Origin: Diacronema lutheri
Taxonomy: Eukaryota; Haptophyta; Pavlovophyceae; Pavlovales; Pavlovaceae
Assembly (NCBI GenBank): GCA_019448385.1
Contig: JAGTXO010000019.1
Span: 248,001 to 312,000 of the forward strand
Direction of reading: 5' to 3'
DNA: 64,000 nucleotides
This document shows, one piece after another, positions 50,119 through 63,100 of the stretch. Under the pieces are notes generated by a model. The model was given only the letters and a program-made list of their open reading frames with translations. It was not told where the DNA came from and did not search any database. Position numbers and translations under genes: made by a program. How positions within the stretch are numbered: the first letter of the stretch is position 1; each line of letters opens with the position of its first letter.

Positions 50119-50727
50119 ACGCCGCTTCGGGGGATGCGCCGCGCCGTTGCCACGCGAGTCGCGACCCGCCGTGGCCGTGGGCGCCACCGTGCACTCGCAC
50201 GCCACGCACGCCCACCGGGCACTCACCGACCTGACGACAGACGACACGGACCAGACACTGAGGCATTTGCACCCAGGATCACTGATGGCTGCCACAGTGC
50301 CACTCTTGTGCCTCGTGGGCTGACCGCATCCCTCTGTTCCGCGCCGCTGGGCCCTCCCATGGTCTTCTCCTCGCGTGAACTGCTCCAACGCGTGACATGA
50401 TACTCAAAACTCAACCACCGCGTGCACACTGAGATGTTTGCAAGCCCGTCCCGTGAGCCGGCCCAGTGAAACCGAGCTGAGACTGGGAGTGGCGCACCGG
50501 CGTCGCAGCATGGCGGCACGGGGCACGCCCGCTCGCTGCGGCACGGCTGCTTGCAACGATGCGCTCGCAGCGCGCGCCTCCCCCCTTTCTCCCGCCCCCT
50601 GCCCAACGCCCTAAGGGCGCGACACTCAAGTCCGGCTGCATGCGCCGGAGTCGACAGTCCGGCTGCATGCGCGTGCCGGCGGCCGGCGGCTCGCCCCGCG
50701 CCGGGCAGTCGGCGGCGCGCGTGCCGC
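50119..50727. other. Intergenic region between convergent genes
   Basis: 609 bp between the 3' ends of the four-helix membrane protein gene and cytochrome c1. Only a short direct repeat (AGTCCGGCTGCATGCG near 50629 and 50656) was noticed; no gene. Confidence 0.5.
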
Positions 50728-51208
50728 CTAGTTCTCAAACTCGAGCCTGCGGTTCTTGATCGGCGCCCACTTGAAACGCTTGTAGTAGGTCGTAAGGCCG
50801 AGGGCAATAGTCATGCCGACAATCCACTTAAAACCCATAAGCTTGCGATCGTCGTGCTCCGGCTCCGCCGCCCACCTGCGCAGCGCGACGAGGCGCGCGG
50901 CGGTCGGCTCGGGCCGGCCGGTCAGAACGCACGCGCGGCCAAGTCGCCCCCACCACTTGGCCTCGACGTGCACCAGGCTGCGCGCGCCGCGCGCGGTGCG
51001 CGCGCGGGTGCGTGGCATGCAGCGCGCGCGGACGCACTGGAGAAAGCAGGTCACGTCCTTGGCCATCTGAGTCCGCGTGGAGGGCGTGCCGTCAAAGTAA
51101 TCGACGGCCCCGTCCTCGCCAAGGGGCGGCGGCATGCCGATCCAGCCGCCGGCAAAGTACGGGTTGTACCTGGGGAAAAGCGTGTGCGTGGGTGGGTGGG
51201 TCAATTGG

Positions 51209-51243
<35 letters not shown>

Positions 51244-53140
51244 GGGAGGGGGGGGGGGGGTGATGAGAGGGTGGGTGGTTGGGTGGTTGCGTCGGGGAGG
51301 GGAGGGGGGGGGGGTCGGGGAGGGGGTGGGGGTCGGGGAGGGGGGGGGAGGGGGGGACCGCCGCGCACGGCTGCCGCGCGCAGCGAAGGAGAGCTCGCAG
51401 CGGAGCGCGGCGCCGGCTGCCTGTGGGGCATACATGCCATGCCCTCACGACAGCACAGCGCTTGGCTGGTTGGGGCAGCGGGGCGCCCCGCCGCGCGCAC
51501 CACTGCGTCTCGCGCGGGGGCACGCCAGCGGGCGGCTCCTTGTAGCCGGTGAGGAGGGCGAAGATGTAGTCGGGCCCGTTGTGCCTGCACTCGCGCAGGC
51601 CGCCGCGCCAGGGCGGGGAGGCGCTCGCACGTCCTCGCGTCGGCGAGCGCCCGCCCCCCACAAGGCGGTGCGCGCGCGCGTGCGCTCCCCGCGTGCCGCT
51701 GTCGTGCGCGCGCGCGCGCTCATATGCGGGAGGACACGGGGGGGGGGGGGGGGGGGGGTCGATCCGCGCGGCGCCGCCCAGCCGTCCTCAGGACGACTAC
51801 CCGCCCAGCACGCGCAAAAAAAAATATGCGGGCTGGAAGGAGGCGCGCCTCGCGCGCGCACGCGCGGCGAAGGGTGCGAGGCTGGCGCGGCGAAGGGTGC
51901 GAGGCTGGCGCGGCGAAGGGTGCGTGGCTGGCGCGGCGAAGGGTGCGTGGCTGGCGCGGCGAAGGGTGCGTGGCTGGCGCGGCGAAGGGTGCGAGGCTGG
52001 CGCGGCGAAGGGTGCGTGGCTGGCGCGGCGAAGGGTGCGAGGCTGGCGCGGCGAAGGGTGCGAGGCTGGCGCGGCGAAGGGTGCGAGGCTGGCCCGGCGC
52101 CCATGGGCGCGTACCTGGCCTTGACGATCAGGCTGAGGTCCGGGGGGTACGCGCCGCCATTTGAATAGCGGGCTGCCTCCTCGTTGGGGTAGGGTGAGGG
52201 GAGGTAGTCGGCGAGCTTGCCGGGGCGCTCGAACATCTCGCCGGCGTCGTTGGGGCCGTCTGTCACGTCGACCTCCTCGGCCATCGCCTTCACCTCGTCC
52301 TCCGTGTAGCACACGTCGACGAGATTGCGAAAGGCAATGCTACGCGCATCGAGCCAAGCACGGCCGGCCGGGCGGGGGGATGGGGGGGGGGGGGGGGGGG
52401 ATGAGGAGGACACGGGGTTGGTGGTGGCACGAGGGACCCGGCGCGGCGAGGCAGCTCGCGCCGACGGCGTGCGGCGATGCTCGGGCACCTGGCGGATGGC
52501 CTGTTGCCATCGGCCGCAGCGCCCGGCAGCGCCCGGCTGGCCAAGCGCAGGCAGGCGCAGGCAGGCGCAGGCAGGCGCAGGCAGGCTCACGGACAGCCGC
52601 GCCAGCTATGCCTGCGCGCAGCTGCCTGCCGCTGGCCATGCGGTGGCGCGGCACGAGACGCCCGACGATCCGTCCTCCCGCATCACCCACGCGTGGCGCG
52701 CAGATCCGATCGCGAGCGGTGAACTGCGCGCAGCGCGCCCGCGCGGCTCCGCAGCTTCGCGGCCGCACCGGTTGAGCGAGTGGCACGTCGCGCAGATCTG
52801 CGTGTAGACCTGGTGGCCACGGCGGATCGAGGCGGCGTCGTACGCGTTGAAGAAGCCGTTGAAGGTCCACGGGTACGCCGGCGGGTGCAGCACGTTGTCG
52901 CTCGCAAGCGCGACGCCGCTCGCGGCGAACGCGCCGGCCGCGACGGACGCGCCGACCGCCTGCGCGGAGGCCGCCGCAGCACGGTGACAGGCGTCGCGCG
53001 GGGGCAACCAGCGGCGCGTGAACGAAGAGTACGCGCGTTGGCTCGCTCCAATCGTGCGCACCCGCCGGGCGCTCGCCGCGCGTGCGCCGCACCTGCACTC
53101 CGCGCGAGGCGAGGATGCGGGCGAGGCGAGGGGCAGACAT
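50728..53140 (-). CDS. CYC1: Cytochrome c1, complex III heme subunit
   Basis: Six exons (53093-53140, 52769-52959, 52115-52339, 51501-51584, 51038-51169, 50728-50875) join in phase to 275 residues. A short presequence [16 protein letters not shown] is followed by [20 protein letters not shown], the bipartite mitochondrial leader. The mature part has [20 protein letters not shown] with the CxxCH heme site, [76 protein letters not shown] and [16 protein letters not shown] with the axial Met. The C-terminal anchor is [20 protein letters not shown]. It passes electrons from the Rieske protein to cytochrome c in the inner membrane. The first intron is inferred from phase and leader logic, the others from family conservation. 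Three introns contain poly(C) tracts on the coding strand and the third also a 23-bp minisatellite. Confidence 0.95.
51864..52096. repeat. 23-bp minisatellite in a cytochrome c1 intron, about ten copies
   Basis: GCGGCGAAGGGTGCGAGGCT plus GGC repeated, with GAGGCT/GTGGCT variants alternating. It sits next to the 5' splice site of the third intron on the coding strand. Confidence 0.9.
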
Positions 53141-53262
53141 TCGTGCAGCAACTCGGCTCCGGATATTTCACTCGGACTCCGGATTTTTCGCGAGTCTGCG
53201 AGCGTGTCCAGTGTGAGTCACACCCAGTGTGGCACCGTCGGCTCACTGGGTCACTGCTCACA

Positions 53263-54345
53263 TCAATCGTCGCGCCAGTGCACGTGCACCTCGTCGGTGC
53301 GAAAGCGCTGCGTGCAGTACAGCTCGGCCCACTCGGGCGCGCGCCCGCTCCGCGCGTAGTCGACCATCCCCGTCCACGCGATCATCGCGCCGTTGTCGAC
53401 GCAGTACCGCTCGTCCATCGCGCCGAGCACCGCGCCGCGGTCAGCGCACATGTCGCGCATCATCTGCTGCAGCCGCTCGTTGCACCCGACCCCGCCCACG
53501 AGCAGCACCGAGTCGCCACCGCAGTGCGCGAGCGCGCGCTCCGTCACCTCGACGAGCATCGCGAAGACCGTCTCCTGCAGCGCGTAGCACAACTCGGCGG
53601 CAGTCGCGCCACCCGACGCGAGCAGCGCGGGCGCGATTGCCTGGATGTGCGAGAGGATGCCCGAGAAGGACACGTCCATGCCGAAGACGCCGTACGGCAA
53701 CTCGACCAACCGGCCGTGCTCGCCGCCGCCACCGCCGCCTCCGGCAGCAGCCGCGCGCGGCGCGCTCTTTGCGAGCTGCTCGATGTTGTAGCCAGGCGAC
53801 GGGTCGTTTGAGAGGTTGAGCAGCCGGGCGAAGCGGTCGAGCATGTTGCCGACGGCGATGTCGATCGTCTCGCCAAAGATGTGGTACCGCTGGTTCAAAT
53901 AGGCGATCACCTGCGTGTTCCCGCCCGAAACGTAGAGCACGACTGGCCGCGCCTTGCCCGTCGCGAGGCGGCCCATCTCGATGTGCGCGACGCAGTGGTT
54001 GACGGGGATGAGCGGCTTGCGCCAGAGGGCGGCGAGGGTGCGCGCGGCGACGGCGGCGGCGCGGAGCGGCGCACCCATCCCTGGCCCCTTGGTGTAGCAG
54101 ATCAGCCCGATCTGCGCCATCGTCACGCCGGCCTCGCGCAGCGCGGCGGCCGCGAGCTCGACGACGTGCTGCTGGTGGTGCGTGGCGGTCTCGCGCGGAA
54201 GAAAGCCCTGCCCTGCAGGCGTGATGAACGTGCGGCGTGGGTTCGAAAGGATCGCGCCGTCCAGCCGCACAACGCCCACGCCGATCTTGTTTGCCGAGCC
54301 CTCGAAGCCGAGGGCGAGCAAGCCAAGGTCGGCGCGGGCGGCCAT
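53263..54345 (-). CDS. OSGEP: OSGEP/Kae1, tRNA N6-adenosine threonylcarbamoyltransferase
   Basis: Single exon, 360 residues, typical for the cytoplasmic Kae1/OSGEP member of the KEOPS complex. Motifs: [17 protein letters not shown] near the N-terminus (the Kae1 GxExSANK pattern), [35 protein letters not shown] with the metal-binding His-x3-His, [39 protein letters not shown] and [15 protein letters not shown]. There is a Gly-rich insertion (AAAAGGGGGGG) in the middle. The enzyme transfers the threonylcarbamoyl group from TC-AMP to A37 of ANN-decoding tRNAs. Start chosen at [16 protein letters not shown]. It is head to head with the next plus-strand gene with only 21 bp between start codons. 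Confidence 0.96.
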   Translation of the reverse strand: MAARADLGLLALGFEGSANKIGVGVVRLDGAILSNPRRTFITPAGQGFLPRETATHHQQHVVELAAAALREAGVTMAQIGLICYTKGPGMGAPLRAAAVAARTLAALWRKPLIPVNHCVAHIEMGRLATGKARPVVLYVSGGNTQVIAYLNQRYHIFGETIDIAVGNMLDRFARLLNLSNDPSPGYNIEQLAKSAPRAAAAGGGGGGGEHGRLVELPYGVFGMDVSFSGILSHIQAIAPALLASGGATAAELCYALQETVFAMLVEVTERALAHCGGDSVLLVGGVGCNERLQQMMRDMCADRGAVLGAMDERYCVDNGAMIAWTGMVDYARSGRAPEWAELYCTQRFRTDEVHVHWRDD

Positions 54346-54366
54346 CCTGACGGAGGGCCGAAGGGA

Positions 54367-55937
54367 ATGGCCGATGGCGAGGATGCGGACAGGTGGTCCA
54401 TGGGCACGGCGCCGTCGCACTTCGCCGACGAGGAGGCGCCGGCTGAACTGGCGTGGCGCCCGCCGTCCCCGCCAAAGCTGCGCTTTCCGCCCGGACGGAC
54501 GAGCGGCATCGGCGCCGCCGCGTCCGCCGGCGGCATCATCAAACCCGTGCACCGGCCGAGCGGCGCGGCCGCGTGCGTCTCGCTGCGCGACTATTTGGCG
54601 AGTTGCTACAGGTGGTGCGAGTACGAGACGCACGCCATGCTCTTCCATTGGGTGCGCCCGCCGCGCCCGCCGCGCCCGCGCGCGGAGCACCGCGCCACGT
54701 GCGAGCCGCGCGTCGCGCGCCGCTCGCGCTTCAAGCTGACCTCCCTTCCCCCGCTTCCGGGGCGGGCGTGGGGCGCGCAAAAGTCGTGCCCACGCTTCTT
54801 CAACGAGCTGCAATACGACGCGCAGCTCCGCCACCCGCTCATCCGGTACAACCCGGGCTACTGGGCCATCTTCTCGATGACCCTCCCATTCCTCCTCGTG
54901 CGCGCTCCTCCACCCCGCCCTCCACCCCCAACCGCCCACATTGACGAACCCCCCCCCCCCCTCCCCCCCTTCCCCACAGATTGGGATGGTCTTCCACGAC
55001 ATGATTGGCCAGGGCCCGTCGCACTTTGAGCACCCGCCAACCCACGCCACGCCCTTCCGGCACATGCCCACCGCAGCCACGCGCGAGCGCGGGCCGAGCG
55101 GGAGAACCGCCGCCGCCGCCACCGCCTCCCCCGCCTCCCCCGCCGCCTCCCCCGCCGCCTCCCCCGCCGCCTCCCCCGCCGCCTCCCCCGCCGCCTCCGC
55201 CGCCGCCTCCCCCGCCGCCTACGCCGCCTCCGCCACCGCCGCGCTCGCGGAGAAGCACATCCGTGTCCACTGGCTGTATATGACCGACGCTTTTTACTTT
55301 GCAGAGCTCGTACTGGGCGTAGCGCTCCTTGCGCGAGCCCTCGAGCGCGATGGTGGCGCGTGGACCCACGAACACACGAACGTGCGCGCCTCTCGCCGCG
55401 GGGGGGGGGGAGGGGGGGAGGGGGTTGGGGGGTAAGGGGGGAAGGCACGCCGCGATGCCCGCATCTCGCCGCGATGCTCCCCGCATTCGCCCGCCACTGC
55501 CACCTTTGCCGCTGCCGCCTTCGCTCACCCCTCCCCCCCCTCCCCCCCCCACCCCTCCCCCCAAAAGCCTGCCTACCCACTTTACCCCCTTATTTCCTGA
55601 AAACCCACGTGCCCTGCTGCCCACTTACCCACTTACCCACTTACCCCCGTGCCCTGCATGTTGCCGTTGCGACCCCCTCAGCTGCTGAGCAGCGACGTGG
55701 TCCTGCCATGCTGCATGGTTGGCGGCAACGTCTTCTTCCTCTCGGCGATCAAGAGGCGCACGCACTGGACGACGCGTTACTTCATCCTTGTCAACGGTGC
55801 ACTCCTTACCCCCCGCCCCGCCCCCCCGCCCTCCCCTCCCTCCCCTCCCCCCCTCCCCCGCCCCCACGGCTACCCCCGCGGCCTCTTGTCTGCCGCCTCC
55901 TGCTCCTTTGAAGGCCGCCGCCGTCAGCCGGGGGGAA

Positions 55938-55974
<37 letters not shown>

Positions 55975-56333
55975 TCAAAGCGCGCAACTCTCGCCGCGCC
56001 TTACCGCCTTAAGGCCCCTGCCCCCTCCCCCCTACCCCTCCCCCTACCCCTCTCCCTTTTGTGCCCAGGTTGTTACGCGCTCTCAAAGATCTTCTGCTTC
56101 TGCTACTTCATCCTCGTCCTGCTCCGCCTGCCCGACCCGCTCCGCTTTGCCCCTCTGCTCGTCGCTTACTGCGGCGAAACCGCCATGTTCATCCTTGCGG
56201 TCTACATATACTCGGCGCTCTGGTCCAGCTATCAGGCGGGCGCCGCTGGCCGCCGCTGCCGCTGCCGCGCAGGGCGGGCGGGCGCTCGGCCGGTTGGGAC
56301 CCCCCCGGTCGTCGCCAATCGGCTTGCTCCCCT

Positions 56334-56376
<43 letters not shown>

Positions 56377-57010
56377 CGGGCCCACACTGCATCGTCACAC
56401 AGTCACTGGCCACACAGTCACTGACCAATGAGGCCCCCGTTTTCTCCCGCGCGCGCAGGACTTTGAATTCGAAGCGGCGCTCGCAGCGGTCGAGCGCGCG
56501 GTCGCCCGCGCCGACCACGACGCCACCGCCTCTGCGGCTACGATCTCGCTGGTTTCGTCATTCGCAGCCTCGTGGCGCTCGCGCCCATCGGACAGTGTGG
56601 CGGCGGCCTCTGCGCCGCACGCGGCCGTGCGCGCGCCCACGCGGCGCGAATCGCGCCGCGCGCTGCTGCAGCGCTCGTCGTCAGCGGTCGTGCTGCCCGG
56701 GTTTGGGGTGCTGCGCAGCGCGATCGAGGGCGTGGTTGACCGCATCGAGCAAAGCCAGGCGACCGCGTGGCGCGTGCCGCTCCACCTGCCGTGTGTGGGC
56801 CGAGACGAGTTCCCGATCTTCACACTGGTGCTGATGGTGCTCTCATGTGCCGTCATCTGGGGGATGATGCTGACGACCATCTACCTGCACATCGGACCAC
56901 TGAGCGAGCTCGAGGCGATGGGCGACGTGAGTGCGGGCGCGGGCGGGCGCGGCGGGCTCGCCGCGGCGAGCGGCGCGCGCGTGGCTCGTGGCGCTGGGCA
57001 GCAAAGATGA
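54367..57010 (+). CDS. Multi-pass membrane protein of unknown function
   Basis: Exons supported by phase: 54367-54897, 54980-55381 (possibly holding an extra intron around the ASPAASPA repeat), 55682-55796, 56069 to about 56240, and 56459-56926 with the end at 57010. A start at 54400 is also possible. The cytosolic N-terminus reads [20 protein letters not shown]. Hydrophobic segments follow: [88 protein letters not shown] and [20 protein letters not shown]. One junction (after SALWSSYQ, before [15 protein letters not shown]) has no clear GT donor. The last donor, GTGAGT, is the only fully canonical one seen in the window. No family was recognised; a receptor or channel role would be speculation. 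Confidence 0.6.
55118..55232 (+). repeat. CCCGCCGCCTC minisatellite
   Basis: Repeats of about 12 bp (CCCGCCGCCTCC) that in the current frame encode [12 protein letters not shown]. It may be part of an intron with length divisible by three, or a low-complexity insert in the membrane protein. Confidence 0.75.
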
Positions 57011-57107
57011 CGGCGGGCGTGACGCGATGTTGGATCCCCTTCTTCCAAACGCACGTGCCGTGCCATGCATGCACTTGGGCGAGCGCACAGGTCTCAGTGC
57101 ACAGGCC

Positions 57108-60100
57108 TCAGTATGGCAGCGCGCCGAGCCCGCCACCACTCGCGCGCGCGCGCTTGCGCGAGCCGCCGCGCGCGGCTGCGGGCTCGGCCACCGGCTGCTC
57201 CTCTGAGTGCGCCGTCGGCGGCGGCGACGACGCGCTCGCCTCCTTGGCGGTGGCGGCGACCTTGAGCAGCGCGATCGCTTGCCGTGGGTGCTTGTCCTCG
57301 AACGTGGCCCACAGCGGCTGGCTCGTCACCTCGCGCACGTTGCGCTGCACGAGCGTGCGCGCAGCGTTGACGAGCGTCGGGAAGCCGCCCTCCGCGTGCA
57401 GTCGCATCAGCACGTCAAGGCAGTTGGCTGGGCGGAGGTTGCGAAGCAGCGACATTTCGCATCGGCGCGCAACGCTCGCGAGCACGTCGCCGGCGTGCGC
57501 GCGCGCGTCGGAGTCGTCGCCGTCGCCACCCGCGCACGCGCCGGTGCCGCCCGCGCACGCGCCGGTGCCGCCAGCGCCGCCGCCGCCGGCGCCGCTGCCG
57601 GCGTCCGCCGCGCCCTGCGCGCCGAGGTGCGCGCAGAGCTGCAGCAGCTCGAGCACGACGCCAAAGTGCGTAGGCAGCGCGGTCCCGCCAACGGCGTGCA
57701 GCTGGCGCAGCAGCGCGGCGTGCGCGTCGGCGGAGAAGTCGGCGTCGGCCGTGATCGTGATGCGGCGCGCAGCGGCGGCGCTCGCCGCCGCGCCCGCGCC
57801 CGCGCCCGACTGCGCGTGGCTCGCCAGCTCAAACTCGTCGCGAAAGTATTGTGATGACTGGGCGAGAAGGAGGCGTGACGCGCCAATAAGCGAACCATCC
57901 GCGCAGCGGAAGACAATGTCATGCAGCGCCGACGGTGGGCCGACAGCATCCGCCAGCCGCTGGAAGACGCGCGCGCTCTGCGCACAGGCCGCCTCCGCCG
58001 CCGCCGCGCGCGCGTTCGCCGCCGCGACCCACTCGGCTACGGAGCGCAGCGCCGCGACGGCAGCGGGCGCGAGCTCCGCCGCGCCCGCGCCCGCGCCCGC
58101 CGCCGCCGCGCCGGTCGTGCCGTCGCTGCCGCTGCCGGCGGCGTGCGGCGGCGCGAGCAAGAGACAGCTGAGCGCGTGGCTCGCGGCCGCGGCACAGCTT
58201 GTGTCGCGCGCGCGGAGGAGGGAGACGAGCGCAGGCACCGCGCCCGCCGCGAGCAGCTCGGCGTGCAGCGCGGGCGTGGGCGCGAGGCGACTGGCGCCGA
58301 CGGCGGCGATCGCCGCGAGCGCGAGCACGCCGTCGGCGTCGGCGTCGCCGTCGGCGTTGGCGTTGGCGTCGGCGTCGGCGTCGGCGCCGGTGTCGGTCGC
58401 GCGCGCCTCGGCGAGCGCGGCGGCGAGCGCGCGCGCGCACCGCGCACTCCCGCTCGCGAGGCGGCCGAGGAGGTGACGACTGCGCACGCCTTGCTTCCGT
58501 TGAGCACGATGGCTTCCGTGTGACCACGCCCCGCCATCGCCGCCATTGCCGCCATCGCCGCCGCGCCGCCGCGCACCGTTCGCCACGCCGTCGCTCGCGC
58601 GCGCGCGCTTGCGCGGCGCGCGGTCGCCGCCGCTGTCGCCGCCATTAAATGCCACACCGCTCACGCCTTCGCCCGCCGTGCCCGGCGGTGGCGGCGTCGT
58701 TCGCGGCGACGGCGTCGATGCGACGGCCGTGGCAAGCTTCGTGAGGAGCGTCCCAATGGCGTCAGCCGCGCCCGCCTCGGCGAGCGGGGCGTGCGCGGCC
58801 GGCTCGGCGGCGAGCACGGCGAGGGCGAAGGCCGCGGCCTCGGCGGCGGGCAGCCACGTCGTCGTCGCGCGCGGCCGCGGCGGGCGGCAGGCGGCGGCGG
58901 GCGCAGCATCCGCCTCGTCGAGCGCGGCGTCAAGAAGCGCGACGAGTTCGGTGCAGAAGCTTGGCAGCAGCGCGACGTGCTGCGGCCGCGGTGCGGTGCT
59001 CGTCGCTGAGGCCACGTAGCCAAACGCACGCGCCGCCAGTGTGCGCAAGGCCGCCGCCGCGCGCGCGCGGTGCCGCGCCACGCCGCACGCGCCGGGCGGC
59101 GCGGCGGCTTGGCGCTCGGCGACGTCTGCGCGCGTCCCGTGCGCGCCTCGCGCCGCCTCGCCGCCATCGCGCCCCTCCCCGTCGGACCCGCTGTCGGACG
59201 CGCTGTCGGACGCACTGTCGGACGCACTGTCGGACGCGTCCTCCTCCTCCCAGCCGGCCCACGCCTCCCACCCGCCGCGCGCCGCATCGCATGCAGCGCC
59301 CGCCTGCGGCCGGCCGCCATTCGTCCCGGCGCCAGCCACCCCGCGCTCACCCCTCGCCCTTGTCGTGCGCGCACATCCGCCGCCGCCGCCGTTGGAAGGG
59401 CGCGCCGCGCCGCCGGCCGCGTCCAACTCCATGCCGTCCGCGCCGCGCGCGCGCGCGTCGGCGCCGCGTGGCGGAGGGCCAGGCGCGGGCCCGTTGGCGC
59501 CGTCAGCGCCCGGCCGCCGCAGCAGCGCGAGCAGCGCGGGCAGCGCGCCATCAAGGGCGCCCAGCTCGGCGTGCACGCCGCCGCTGCTGCCGTCGATGGG
59601 CGCGACGATCTCGCAGAGCGCACGCAGCGCGACGGCACGCGTGTCCGTTGAGCAGCGGTGCGCGCGCAAGATCCCCACCAGCATGGCGAGCGCGCCGCCG
59701 CCAACCGCCACGCACGCCGCCCGCCCGCCGCGCGCGCGCACGAAGGTGCCGAGCGCGCGCAGCGCGCGCCGGCGGGTGGCGGACGCCAACGCCGGCGCGG
59801 CGGGCGGCGCGACGAGGGTGAGCGCGAGCGCGACCGTCTCGGCCTCGTCCGCCGCGTTGCACTCGTCGAGCGCGCGCGCGTGCACGAGCGCGTCGAGCGC
59901 CGCGCCGAGCGCGTCAAGCGCGGGGCCGGTCGCGCGCGCGGACGCCGCGTAGACGCGCATCGCGCCGAGCATGCCCGGCGCGCGCACGGCGTCGCGCAGT
60001 TCCGCGTGGTGGCGAAGCAGCTCCGCGCACTCGTCCGCGCGCGCGTCGGCGCCCGCCGCTCGCGCGGACCGCGCGCCGTCCGCCGTCGCGCCGCCGAGCG

Positions 60101-63100
60101 CGCGGCACAGGTCGCGCAGCGCGTCCGCCGCGTCCGCCGCCCAGCCCGACGCCTCGACGCTCGCGCCGAGCAGCGCGCAGAGGGCGGGCAGCGCGCGCGC
60201 GCGCACGAGCGGAAGCGCGCATGCTGGCGCGCGCGCGAGCCGTGCGAGCGTGACCGCCGCCGCGTCGACGGCGGTCGACGCGCACGGCGATTCGGCGAGC
60301 TCGCCCGGCTCGCGCTCGCCGCCGTCGCCCCCGTCGCGCGTCGCGCCAGCGGCGCTCGCCGCCACCGCCGAGGCGCGCGCGGCGGCCTCGAGGATCGCGA
60401 CGAGGCCGCGCACGGCGCCGCCGTCGTCGGCGATGAGCGCGCACAACGCCGGCTCGTCCGCGCACGCCGCGAGCAAGAGCGCCGCCCACGTGCTTGCGCC
60501 ATCCGCGCCGCCGGCGCCGTCCGAGAGCAGCGGGCCGACGAGGCCGATCGCGCCGGCCGCGGCCACGTCGGCGGCGAACTCCGCACCGCCGCGCGCGAGC
60601 GTCGAGAGCGCGTGCACCGCGTGCACCGCGTGCACGCGCACCGCCCGCGGCTCGTCGGACGCGAGCAGGCGCACGAGCACGCGCGCGACGCCCGCCGCGC
60701 GCGCGCGCGCGCGCAGCGCGCGCGCGCCTGCGCCCGCGCCCGCGGCCTCGGTGGCCCACGCGCTGGTGAAGAGCTCGGCGAGCGCGAGCGCGGCGGACGC
60801 AGCTCCGAGGCCGTCGCCCGCGTCGTTGCCGTTGCCGTTGCCGTCGGCGTCGGCGTCGGCGTCGAAGTCGGCGTCGGCGTCGCGCGCGCGCGCGTGCCCG
60901 CCGTCCGCCGAGGCGCGCGAGAGCATCGCACAAAGCGCTTCGACCGCGCCCGCCGCCACGAGACGCGCGCAGAGTGCTCCGTCCGCGCCGAGGCAGATGT
61001 TTGCAAGCAGCGCGGCGGAGAATGCAAGCGCGACAGGCTCGGTCGCGCCGTCGCGCAGCAGCTCGACCAGCGCGTCGAGCGCGCCCCGTGCGCCCTCGTC
61101 GCAGCCGCCGGCGGCCGCGCCACCGGCGATGGCGTCGACGACATCGCGCGCGCGTTCGTTCGACAAGTCTGCGAGCGCGCACGCCGCGCACTCGCGCGCG
61201 CGCGCGACGGTGCGGCCGCTGTCGGTCGGATCGGCGGGCTCGGCGTGCGCCGGCGCGGCCTTGGTGAGCAGCTCGACGAGGGGCCGGATCGCGCCCATTT
61301 CGATGAGCGTCGCGCGCGCGCAAGGCTGCGTGAACGAAAGGTACATGAGCGCTCGCGCGGCGGAAAGGCGAGTCTCAGCGGCTGGCGCGGCAAGGAGTGT
61401 GACGAGGCGCGGGGCCGCGGCCTTGTCCGCGCTGATCGCCTCGGTGACGCGCACCGACACCACCGTCGACGCACAGAGGAGGCTCAACGCGCCCGCCGCG
61501 GCCGCGCGCACGTGCTCGCCCTCCACGCCGTCTGCGGCCGCGCCGCGCCCGCCGCCGGCGCCGCCACGCCCGCGCCCGCCGCGCCCGGCGCCCGCCGCGC
61601 CCGCGCGCGGCGACGGGCAGTGCAGCAACGCGAGCAACGTGCCGAGCGCACCCGACGCAACCACCTGCTCTGCGCTCGAGCCGCTTCGTTCGGCGAGCGC
61701 GCCGAGCGCGCTCGCCGCCGCGCGCCGCGCGTGCGCGCCGCCCGCGGAGGCGTCCGTGCCGAGGAGGGCGGCGATGGCGGGCACGACGCGTGCGTCGACA
61801 AAGGGCGCGTCGACAGTGCGGTGCTCAGCGACGCTCGTCGCGAGCTCGTCGGCGGCGGCCGCGCGCTCGGGGAGCGCAGCAGCCGAGTCGCAGAGCGTGG
61901 CCACGATGGAGGCGGCTGTGCGGCGCGGCGCGGGCGGGCGATTGGCGCCGGCCGCGCCCGCGCCGGTCGCCTTGGCCATGGAGGACGACTGTGCCGTGGG
62001 CGCGGGCGGCCTCGCGGCGGGGCTGCGCGGCGGTGGCGGTGGCTGCGGCTGCGGCTGCGGCTGCGGCTGCGGCTGCGGCTGCGGCTGCGGCTGCGGAGCT
62101 CGCGGCTGCGGCGGTGGCGGCGGCGGTGGCGGCTGCTGCGGCTGCGGCTGCGGCGGCTGGGCGCGGTGCGCGGCGGCTTTGCGCATGGGAAACGCAACGA
62201 CGGGCACTTTCTGCCAACGCAGGCCGGCGGGGGTCTGGCCAGACGAAAGCCCGTTGCCCAGCGGCGTGCCGACCACGAGCGGACCTTCGACGCGCGTGGC
62301 GTACACGGTCGCGCCTGACGCCGATCTGCCGGGCGCGCAGCCCATCGGCACGCCAACGATGGGGGCGCCTCCAACGCCGTTCGGCTCGTGGCCGCACGCC
62401 GCTGCCACCTGCAGCGGTGGGTGGGGAGGCGGCGGCTGCGGCGACGCATGCACACGACGGGAGCGGCGGCATGAAAGGGGCGCGCGCGCGACGTGAGGAC
62501 GTGAGGATTGACGACACTGGCCGCGCGCGACGCGCGCGGCGCGCGCGCGCTCACAAGATCCCGGTCGGCCGCGCCGAAGGGGCGCAACGCCACGAGCGCG
62601 TCGACGCACGCGGCGGCGCGCGCGGCGAGCTCGGGCGTGCCGAGGCCGTCGCGTGCGATCATGCGGTACGCGTCGAGGCCGCGCGCGCGCCGCATGCTAC
62701 GCAGCAGTGGGCTCGCGGCGGGCCTGTCGCCCAGAAGAGCGCAGAGCGCGCGCGCGGCCGCGCCGCGCGCGGCGAGCGGCATCGCGCGCGCGCAGACGGT
62801 GTCGCTGAGCGCGTGCGCGGCGGACGCGCAGCCCGCGACGGCGGTGCGCATCCCGTCGCGCGCGTCCGTCGCGAAGAGCTCGAGCGCCGCCGCCGCGTCG
62901 ACGGCGCCGACCATCCACGGCGCGGCGCCGTCGCCCGCGCCGCCGTCCGTGCCGCGCGCGTCGTTCGCGGACGCCGCCGCAAGGAGCAGCGCGCCGAGCG
63001 CCGGCAGCGCGCCCGCGTCGACGAGCGCGCGGCGCGCGCCGTCCGTCGCGGCCAGGTTGTGCGCCGTGCGCGCCGCGCCCGCGCGCCCCTGCGTGGATGC

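Noticed and set aside
56236-56242. GC-AG intron after SALWSSYQ in the membrane-protein gene
   Set aside because: The sequence CAG|GCGGGC does not match the usual GC-donor consensus; the junction is left unresolved.
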